DNA of 6,407 nucleotides, from contig DPLR01000504.1 of the NCBI GenBank assembly GCA_003541895.1, positions 1 to 6,407 of the forward strand. Reading direction: 5' to 3'. Shown in pieces: positions 1 through 5,430 of this stretch; the stretch's first letter is position 1, and each line of letters begins with the position of its first letter. Both the position numbers and the translations under genes were made by a program. This DNA is from Cytophagales bacterium. GTDB lineage: Bacteria > Bacteroidota > Bacteroidia > Cytophagales > Cyclobacteriaceae. The notes under the pieces were generated by a model that saw only the letters and a list, made by a program, of their open reading frames with translations, made no database searches and was not told the origin of the DNA.

Positions 1-1
1 T

Positions 2-2119
2 GGTATTCATGTGTCAATGAATGAAAAAGAGGTGAATAGTGTTGGATTAAAGTACAAGTTTATTCCTTCAACTGAGTTAGAAAATGCGAAGGCGAAAAAA
101 GGTCAGCCCCTGTGGGAAACTTTTGAAAAAGGATACCAACTGCTGGTTGTGGATGAGGAATATGTTGACCCATCTTTTAAAATTATTTTGAAAGGAATCG
201 GCAAAAACAAAAAATGGAAAGTTTGGCTCGACTCAACCGTAAGAAAAATCATTTCCGCAAAGTATGATCTGGGTTTACAACAAAAAAAATTCATTGAAAC
301 CGAAAACATAACCAAGAGACTTAATTCACCTGAGTCGATTTTGTTGAAGGAAAAATTGGCAAATGCATCAGTAACGGTTCTGAGGAATGAACAAAATCTA
401 ATCCCGATTCAAAATTTAGATGACGAGCATTTTTATTATTTCGGTAACGACAATGATTTTTTGCGTTACCTGTCCAAGTACACCACTCTTCAACATTATT
501 CCTCGCTGGCTTCGGTCGATGATACTTTACTTTTCCGTTCGAACAAAAACAACGTGGTCATTATTTCCTTTTCTTCCTCTCCTGATTCCGTTTTTATTAA
601 AAGCGTAAAAAAGATTGCGAATGAGAACCACTTAATCCTCTGTAGTTTTTCTAACCCCACAGACTTAAAAAATTTTGAAGGTTTAGCAACCGTCATGGCA
701 TCGTATCAAAACGCAACCGAAATTTCTCATGCCACAGCCGAAATTATTTTTGGCGCACGTGGCGCTCTGGGGAAATTGCCTATGTCCGTTTCTGATTCAC
801 TTTATGCAGGAAAAGGAATCCAAACAAAATCAATCGGCCGCCTCGTCTATGATTTACCCGAAGCCGCAGAAATGGACGGCCCGACATTGGATAAAATTGA
901 ATCGATAGCCAAAGAAGCAATTTCTATTGGCGCAACACCCGGCCTGCATGTGCTCATCGCGAAAGACGACAAAGTGGTGTACGAAAAATCGTTTGGCACA
1001 CGTGCTTACAACGACAAAACTCCGATTACAGAAGAAACCATTTTTGACCTCGCTTCAATCACAAAAGTGTCGGCCACCTTGCAGGCTGTAATGTACATGC
1101 AAGAAAAAAATCTGATCGACATCAATAAAAAAGTTTCCGTCTACCTCCCAGAGCTGAAAAACACCAATAAGGAAGACATGATCATTAAAGACATTCTCAC
1201 ACACCAGGCGGGGCTTTGGCCTTTTCTACCATTTTGGGCAGAGACAGTTAAGGATTCATCCCTCTGGAAAAAATACTACAGTAAAACCGAAACCAAAGAC
1301 TTTCCCTTCCCTGTAGCAAAAAATATGTTTGCTTCAAAAGTGATGAAAGATTCGTTGTGGCATTGGATCATAAAGGCGCGCGTGAGAGAAAAACCAGTTC
1401 GTACACCTTACGATTACAGGTACAGTGACATGGGCTTTTATATGTTACAGCACCTCGCAGAAAAAATGTTGGGCAAGCCGCTTGAAGAATTTCTTCAAAA
1501 TAATTTTTACCAGCTGCTCGGTGCAACCACCGTTGGGTATTTGCCTTTACGGAAATTCCCACCCACTCAAATAGCACCCACTGAAAAAGACACGTTGTTT
1601 CGCAAGAGCCTGCTAATTGGTTATGTGCATGATCAAGGCGCAGCGATGCATGGCGGAATAGCGGGACATGCCGGGCTTTTTAGCAACGCAAATGATCTCG
1701 CTAAACTGGGACAAATGTGGTTGAACAAAGGGGTTTATGGTGGGCATCAATTTTTCAAACCAGAAACGTTAGACCTATTCACTGCCAAACAATATGAAGG
1801 CAGCAGGCGCGGGCTGGGCTGGGATAAATCGATACCCTTTGACCCGAATGGACCTACATCAATTTACTCTTCAGGGCAAACGTTCGGACATACGGGTTTT
1901 ACGGGCACGAGTATTTGGATAGACCCTGAATACCGATTGGTCTTTGTTTTCTTATCCAATCGGGTAAACCCAGATATGAATAATAACAAAATATTAACGG
2001 CCAATATCCGTCCACGTATTCAAGATGTAGTTTATCAGTCGATTTTTGAATATTGCAAAAATCATGATAACTCGCTGAAACCAAACGAGGTCAATTCTGG
2101 TTTAACCGTAAAACCCTGA
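2..2119 (+). CDS. GH3 / beta-lactamase-like serine hydrolase fusion protein, 5'-truncated
   Basis: The reading frame is open to the left edge, so the start and most of the GH3 catalytic barrel lie outside; the GTG at 11 is only an internal Val codon. Residues are counted from that GTG. Residues 1-90 resemble the end of a GH3 barrel (VRKIISAKYDLGL at 77-89). Residues 107-262 look like the GH3 C-terminal domain (ASVTVLRNEQNLIPI, ending in GALGKLPMSV). Residues 290-680 are a class C beta-lactamase/penicillin-binding-protein fold with Ser349-x-x-Lys352 (SITK), Tyr471-Ser-Asp473 in place of Tyr-x-Asn, and His627-Thr-Gly629 in place of Lys-Thr-Gly, so the active-site set looks complete. Fusions of this design are common in Bacteroidota and are usually annotated as beta-N-acetylglucosaminidase/beta-lactamase. 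A periplasmic or lipoprotein location and a role on peptidoglycan or other glycans are inferred. No Asp occurs in the segment where the GH3 nucleophile is expected. The gene ends 4 bases before bshA. Confidence 0.88.
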   Translation, partial: GIHVSMNEKEVNSVGLKYKFIPSTELENAKAKKGQPLWETFEKGYQLLVVDEEYVDPSFKIILKGIGKNKKWKVWLDSTVRKIISAKYDLGLQQKKFIETENITKRLNSPESILLKEKLANASVTVLRNEQNLIPIQNLDDEHFYYFGNDNDFLRYLSKYTTLQHYSSLASVDDTLLFRSNKNNVVIISFSSSPDSVFIKSVKKIANENHLILCSFSNPTDLKNFEGLATVMASYQNATEISHATAEIIFGARGALGKLPMSVSDSLYAGKGIQTKSIGRLVYDLPEAAEMDGPTLDKIESIAKEAISIGATPGLHVLIAKDDKVVYEKSFGTRAYNDKTPITEETIFDLASITKVSATLQAVMYMQEKNLIDINKKVSVYLPELKNTNKEDMIIKDILTHQAGLWPFLPFWAETVKDSSLWKKYYSKTETKDFPFPVAKNMFASKVMKDSLWHWIIKARVREKPVRTPYDYRYSDMGFYMLQHLAEKMLGKPLEEFLQNNFYQLLGATTVGYLPLRKFPPTQIAPTEKDTLFRKSLLIGYVHDQGAAMHGGIAGHAGLFSNANDLAKLGQMWLNKGVYGGHQFFKPETLDLFTAKQYEGSRRGLGWDKSIPFDPNGPTSIYSSGQTFGHTGFTGTSIWIDPEYRLVFVFLSNRVNPDMNNNKILTANIRPRIQDVVYQSIFEYCKNHDNSLKPNEVNSGLTVKP
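2098..2115. repeat. Short imperfect inverted repeat before bshA
   Basis: The bases TGGTTTAACCGTAAAACC contain a 5-base inverted repeat (GGTTT and AAACC, 7 bases apart) that ends 8 bases before the bshA TTG, inside the last codons of the upstream gene. Its first nine bases, TGGTTTAAC, are identical to the left arm and centre of the palindrome at 4052-4068. It could be a weak operator-like site or a small hairpin at the start codon, but the stem is short and coding constraint may explain it. Confidence 0.25.
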
Positions 2120-2123
2120 ATAC

Positions 2124-3275
2124 TTGAAAAAAATTAAAATAGGAATTGTTTGTTACCCTACCTTCGGAGGAAGTGGCGTGGTTGCTACCGAACTTGGAAA
2201 GGCATTGGCCAAAGAAGGACACAAAGTTCATTTCATTACTTACAATCAGCCCAGTCGCCTCGATTTTTTGAATGAAAATTTATTTTATCACGAAGTGGAA
2301 TTCAATTCTTATCCACTTTTTGAATATCCGCCATATGAACTAGCGCTGGCCATCAAAATGGTGAGCGTAGTAAAAAACGAAAAACTGGATTTGCTTCATG
2401 TGCATTATGCCATTCCGCACGCATCGGCAGCCTATATGGCCAAGCAGATTTTAAAAAGCCAGGGCATCTATATTCCGGTGGTAACTACCCTTCACGGAAC
2501 AGATATCACTCTCGTTGGCCGCGATGCATCGTACGAGCCCGTGGTAACTTTTAGCATAAATCAATCGGATGGCGTTACTTCCGTTTCCCGTGATCTGAAA
2601 AAAGAGACCTACGAATTTTTCGATATTCAAAAGCACATTGAAGTCATCCCGAATTTCATCGACTTAGAAAAATTCAAAAAGCAAAAGAAAGATCATTTCA
2701 AGAAAGCAATTTGCCCAAGTGGCGAAGCGCTAGTGGTTCACACCTCCAACTTTAGAAAAGTAAAACGCGTGCTAGATGTAGTGCAAGTGTTTTATAACAT
2801 TCATAAAGAAATCCCGGTAAAACTATTGATGATTGGCGATGGCCCTGACCGAAATGCAGCTGAACAACTTGCACGCGATTTGAATATTGCTCACGATGTT
2901 CGCTTTCTTGGCAAACTCGAAGCCGTTGAAGAAGTTCTCTCTGTTGCTGATCTTTTCATAATGCCTTCCGAAAAAGAAAGTTTCGGGTTGGCTGCACTTG
3001 AGGCCATGGCCTGCGAAGTACCCGTGGTAAGTTCGGATGCTGGCGGTTTGCCCGAACTGCAAGTGCAAGGTGTAACGGGCTTTATGAGCCCCGTGGGCGA
3101 TGTTGAAGACATGACCCGGAAATCTTTATTTATTCTAGACAAAAAGAACCTTCCTCAGTTCAAAATCAATGCGCTCAATCGTGCCAAAGAGTTTGATATT
3201 GCCAACATATTGCCTTTGTACGAGAATTTTTACGAGCAAATCATTGAGAAAGCGTCAGTTAACGAAACAGTTTGA
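2124..3275 (+). CDS. bshA: N-acetyl-alpha-D-glucosaminyl L-malate synthase BshA (bacillithiol biosynthesis)
   Basis: This is a family 4 (GT-B fold, retaining) glycosyltransferase that joins GlcNAc from UDP-GlcNAc to L-malate, the first step of bacillithiol synthesis in the cytoplasm. The 383-residue length is normal for BshA. The N-terminal Rossmann strand and glycine loop read IGIVCYPTFGGSG (residues 6-18), followed by a typical BshA stretch (HVHYAIPHA, 92-100), TTLHGTDITLVGRD (121-134), the phosphate-binding SNFRKVKR (208-215), GDGPDR (238-243) and the GT4 E-x7-E motif (Glu285 to Glu293) before SSDAGGLPE. The start is TTG at 2124: there is an in-frame stop at 2109, no ATG lies between, and any later start would remove the glycine loop. 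No Shine-Dalgarno is visible. With only 4 bases after the upstream stop, co-transcription with the fusion gene is likely. BshB and BshC are not in the window. Confidence 0.93.
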   Translation: MKKIKIGIVCYPTFGGSGVVATELGKALAKEGHKVHFITYNQPSRLDFLNENLFYHEVEFNSYPLFEYPPYELALAIKMVSVVKNEKLDLLHVHYAIPHASAAYMAKQILKSQGIYIPVVTTLHGTDITLVGRDASYEPVVTFSINQSDGVTSVSRDLKKETYEFFDIQKHIEVIPNFIDLEKFKKQKKDHFKKAICPSGEALVVHTSNFRKVKRVLDVVQVFYNIHKEIPVKLLMIGDGPDRNAAEQLARDLNIAHDVRFLGKLEAVEEVLSVADLFIMPSEKESFGLAALEAMACEVPVVSSDAGGLPELQVQGVTGFMSPVGDVEDMTRKSLFILDKKNLPQFKINALNRAKEFDIANILPLYENFYEQIIEKASVNETV

Positions 3276-3292
3276 CTTTAAACTTTTTTCTG

Positions 3293-3323
3293 TTTGTTGA
3301 ATCTTACTGGCAAAGTAAATTTG
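3293..3323 (+). promoter_or_regulatory. Bacteroidota-type sigma-ABfr promoter for the hydroxylase gene
   Basis: TTTG at 3293-3296 (-33 element) and TAAATTTG at 3316-3323 (-7 element) are separated by exactly 19 bases and match the Bacteroidota primary-sigma consensus TTTG / TAnnTTTG fully. They sit in the 64-base gap after bshA, which is where a promoter for the hydroxylase gene would be. Transcription would start near 3328-3331, which leaves only about 10 bases of leader before the ATG at 3340. The match is seen directly; activity is inferred. Confidence 0.62.
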
Positions 3324-3339
3324 CCCCCATTATTGAACC

Positions 3340-3954
3340 ATGGAATCTACGATCAAACCACAAAGCAAAGGAACTAAACGGCTGTTCAAAAACCCCATCC
3401 TTGAAAAACTCACGCGCACGCATATTGCTGTGCCACTCGTTATCTTCTTTTTATATGCATCTGGATTACTTTATTGGAGTGCGACACACACTTCGCTTTC
3501 AGTTGGGACAACAATTTTGATGTTTGCGCTAGGGGCAATCACTTTTACGTGGGTAGAGTATCTCATCCATCGCTATATTTTTCACATGTCGACCGAAACT
3601 GAAAAGCGTGCCAAGTTGCAATACACTATTCATGGCGTACATCACGAATATCCAAAAGACAAAGAGCGGTTGGCCATGCCTCCCGTGTTGAGTATAACAC
3701 TGGCCACTATGTTACTGGTGTTGTTTCGATTAATCCTTGGCGACTTGGTATTCTCATTTCTACCTGGTTTTATTGTCGGATATGCCTACTATCTATCCAT
3801 ACACTACATGGTGCATGCCTATCAGCCACCTAAAAATTTCTTAAAAATACTTTGGGTAAATCACAGCATCCATCACTATAAAGATGGCGCTGAGGTATTT
3901 GGAGTCTCCTCCCCATTATGGGATTATATTTACGGCACTATGCCTAAAAAATAA
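3340..3954 (+). CDS. Fatty acid hydroxylase / sterol desaturase superfamily membrane protein
   Basis: This 204-residue integral membrane protein belongs to the non-haem di-iron fatty acid hydroxylase superfamily. The histidine clusters are complete: HRYIFH (His77, His82), HGVHH (His98, 101, 102), HYMVH (His155, His159) and HSIHH (His175, 178, 179), followed by the typical ending VFGVSSPLWDYIYGT. About four membrane helices can be seen, near 28-48, 54-74, 116-134 and 138-156, with the His clusters on one face. The length and spacing resemble the catalytic part of fatty acid 2-hydroxylases, without the cytochrome b5 domain of the eukaryotic enzymes. The probable reaction is O2-dependent hydroxylation of a lipid acyl chain, for instance a sphingolipid or amino-lipid fatty acid; a carotenoid substrate cannot be excluded. 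The ATG at 3340 follows a clear promoter, so the gene probably has its own transcription unit. Family assignment is strong, substrate is unknown. Confidence 0.88.
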   Translation: MESTIKPQSKGTKRLFKNPILEKLTRTHIAVPLVIFFLYASGLLYWSATHTSLSVGTTILMFALGAITFTWVEYLIHRYIFHMSTETEKRAKLQYTIHGVHHEYPKDKERLAMPPVLSITLATMLLVLFRLILGDLVFSFLPGFIVGYAYYLSIHYMVHAYQPPKNFLKILWVNHSIHHYKDGAEVFGVSSPLWDYIYGTMPKK

Positions 3955-4079
3955 TAGAAGCCCTTACTACAACAACTATCAAATTCTTTAATTGGGTCTG
4001 TTTTCTATTGATCTAAAAAAACGATCCACGTGAACAGAAAAGGGTGTTTTTTGGTTTAACTTAAACCAGATTTCAATTC
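3955..4079. other. Intergenic region upstream of the VWA operon
   Basis: This 125-base gap holds no ORF of note. No GC-rich hairpin with a T-run is present, so no intrinsic terminator can be called for the hydroxylase gene. There is no good match to the TTTG / TAnnTTTG promoter. A weak A/T pairing is possible between 4016-4022 (AAAAAAC) and 4046-4052 (GTTTTTT), with a 23-base loop. The only strong element is the palindrome at 4052-4068. Confidence 0.5.
4052..4068. promoter_or_regulatory. Perfect 17-base palindrome, possible operator of the VWA/AAA+ operon
   Basis: TGGTTTAACTTAAACCA has two perfect 8-base arms around a single central C and ends 11 bases before the ATG of the VWA gene. The position and symmetry fit a binding site for a dimeric regulator, overlapping the leader or the ribosome entry region. 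It is too A/T-rich, and without a following T-run, to be a convincing terminator. As RNA it could fold only with a very tight loop. The symmetry is seen directly; the operator role is inferred. Confidence 0.45.
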
Positions 4080-5177
4080 ATGTTAGGTCATCGTTTCTCA
4101 AAATATCAGCCGCCAGAGCAAAACGGCAAATCCGACTTTGAAAAATTACTCAATGTCTTCATGCAGTTATTGCTACTTACTTCAGGCAATGTGGCCGAAG
4201 CACTGCAATGGCTCACCGAAGTTGATAAACAATATGGCCTTACGGGAAAAGACTATGGCATTGGCGATTTCATTGAAGACTTGAAAAAAAACGGTTACAT
4301 CACCGATGATGGCCCTAACGGGGAATTCAAACTGAAAGCCAAAGCGGAACAAAGCTTAAGGCAATCGGCTCTGGAAGAAATTTTCGGGAAACTCAAACGC
4401 ACCAAACCAGGAGGGCATCAAACGCCACACAATGGTCGTGGCGATGAACCAACCACCGACAGGCGCGATTATGAATTTGGTGATACCCTCGAACAAATCT
4501 CGATGACCGATTCGCTGCGCAACGCACAAATTCATCACGGCTTCGAAGATTTCTTCATGACCGAAGATGATCTCGAAGTAATAGAAAATGAATTCAAAGC
4601 GCAGACATCTACTGTTTTGATGATAGACATTTCGCACTCCATGATTTTGTATGGAGAAGACCGGATTACTCCTGCCAAAAAAGTGGCGATGGCCTTGGCC
4701 GAACTCATCACAAAAAAATATCCAAAAGACACACTCGATATTTTAGTATTTGGTGATGACGCATGGCAAATCGAAATCAAAGATTTGCCTTACCTCAATG
4801 TGGGCCCTTACCACACCAACACAGTTGCAGGATTGGAGCTGGCCATGGGTATTTTGCGCAGAAGAAAAAATACCAACAAACAAATCTTCATGATCACCGA
4901 TGGCAAACCCACGTGTATCAAGCAAGGAATAAAATATTATAAAAATGCGTTTGGCCTCGATCAGAAAATTTTAAACAAGACTTTAGACCTGGCGGTACAA
5001 CTTCGAAAAATAAAAATACCTGTGACCACGTTTATGATTGCAACCGATCCGTATTTGAAAGCATTCGTTCGCGAGTTCACCAAAGCGAATAATGGCAACG
5101 CGTATTACAGTTCGTTGCAGGGATTGGGCAATCTGGTGTTCGAAGATTTCAAAAGGAATAGAACGAAGAATCTCTAA
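4080..5177 (+). CDS. VWA domain protein, putative partner of the downstream AAA+ ATPase
   Basis: The 365-residue soluble protein has two parts. Residues 1-175 are mostly charged and probably helical, with a Gly/Pro-rich, likely flexible stretch at about 108-130 (TKPGGHQTPHNGRGDEPTTD). Residues 176-360 are a von Willebrand A domain with a full metal-ion-dependent adhesion site: Asp183-x-Ser185-x-Ser187 (DISHS), Thr246 in HTNTVAGLELA, and Asp274 in MITDG. No signal peptide or membrane segment is seen, so it is probably cytoplasmic. VWA proteins encoded beside MoxR- or magnesium-chelatase-I-like ATPases (ViaA with RavA, ChlD with ChlI, CoxE with CoxD) usually act with them, and an ATPase of this kind lies two genes downstream. 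It lacks its own AAA domain, so it is not a standard ChlD. The ATG at 4080 follows a palindrome rather than a Shine-Dalgarno site. Domain call firm, cellular role unknown. Confidence 0.85.
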   Translation: MLGHRFSKYQPPEQNGKSDFEKLLNVFMQLLLLTSGNVAEALQWLTEVDKQYGLTGKDYGIGDFIEDLKKNGYITDDGPNGEFKLKAKAEQSLRQSALEEIFGKLKRTKPGGHQTPHNGRGDEPTTDRRDYEFGDTLEQISMTDSLRNAQIHHGFEDFFMTEDDLEVIENEFKAQTSTVLMIDISHSMILYGEDRITPAKKVAMALAELITKKYPKDTLDILVFGDDAWQIEIKDLPYLNVGPYHTNTVAGLELAMGILRRRKNTNKQIFMITDGKPTCIKQGIKYYKNAFGLDQKILNKTLDLAVQLRKIKIPVTTFMIATDPYLKAFVREFTKANNGNAYYSSLQGLGNLVFEDFKRNRTKNL

Positions 5178-5188
5178 GCAAAAAAAGA

Positions 5189-5407
5189 ATGATTCCGTAC
5201 AATGACCTTATTTACATCAATAAAAAATTATCGTTGATGATTTGGGTTAACCTTGTTGCTATTTCTGCTCTCACGATCTCATCCATTCTCATCGCTTATT
5301 TTGAGCTTTATTATTTGTTTGTAGTTATCGGTATCGTGGCGGCAGGTCAGTTATTTGTGTCGCATCACATTCATGTAAAGCTTCGTAAGCACGCAAGACG
5401 TTATTAA
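5189..5407 (+). CDS. Small two-helix membrane protein in the VWA/AAA+ operon
   Basis: I do not recognise a family for this 72-residue protein. It has two hydrophobic stretches that look like membrane helices, about residues 15-37 and 39-57, and a strongly basic, His-containing tail (HHIHVKLRKHARRY), which by the positive-inside rule should face the cytoplasm. With two spans, the N-terminus would also be cytoplasmic. It begins 11 bases after the VWA stop, after the A-rich stretch AAAAAAAGA, and ends 23 bases before the AAA+ start. The tight spacing on the same strand argues that it is a real gene and is co-expressed with both neighbours. A role as membrane anchor or small regulator of the VWA/AAA+ pair is a guess from position alone. 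Confidence 0.68.
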   Translation: MIPYNDLIYINKKLSLMIWVNLVAISALTISSILIAYFELYYLFVVIGIVAAGQLFVSHHIHVKLRKHARRY

Positions 5408-5430
5408 ACTTCAACCATCTCTAATTTACA

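Noticed and set aside
2823..3142. Two antisense ORFs of 81 and 83 codons inside bshA
   Set aside because: They are opposite a conserved glycosyltransferase gene and look like products of its codon use; no motif or start signal.
3272..3520. An 82-codon + strand ORF overlapping the end of bshA and the start of the hydroxylase gene
   Set aside because: It overlaps a well-supported gene in another frame, contains the promoter sequence, and its protein shows no recognisable motif.
3992..4021. TTG, 19 bases, then TAAAAAAA as a possible promoter for the VWA operon
   Set aside because: Spacing fits, but the -7 part matches TAnnTTTG only at TA, which is expected by chance in A/T-rich DNA.
4016..4052. 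AAAAAAC / GTTTTTT inverted repeat as a terminator after the hydroxylase gene
   Set aside because: The stem is almost only A/T with a 23-base loop, so it would be too weak for an intrinsic terminator.
4356..4925. Antisense ORFs of 60-93 codons inside the VWA gene
   Set aside because: They overlap each other and a firm domain protein, with low-complexity, unconvincing translations.
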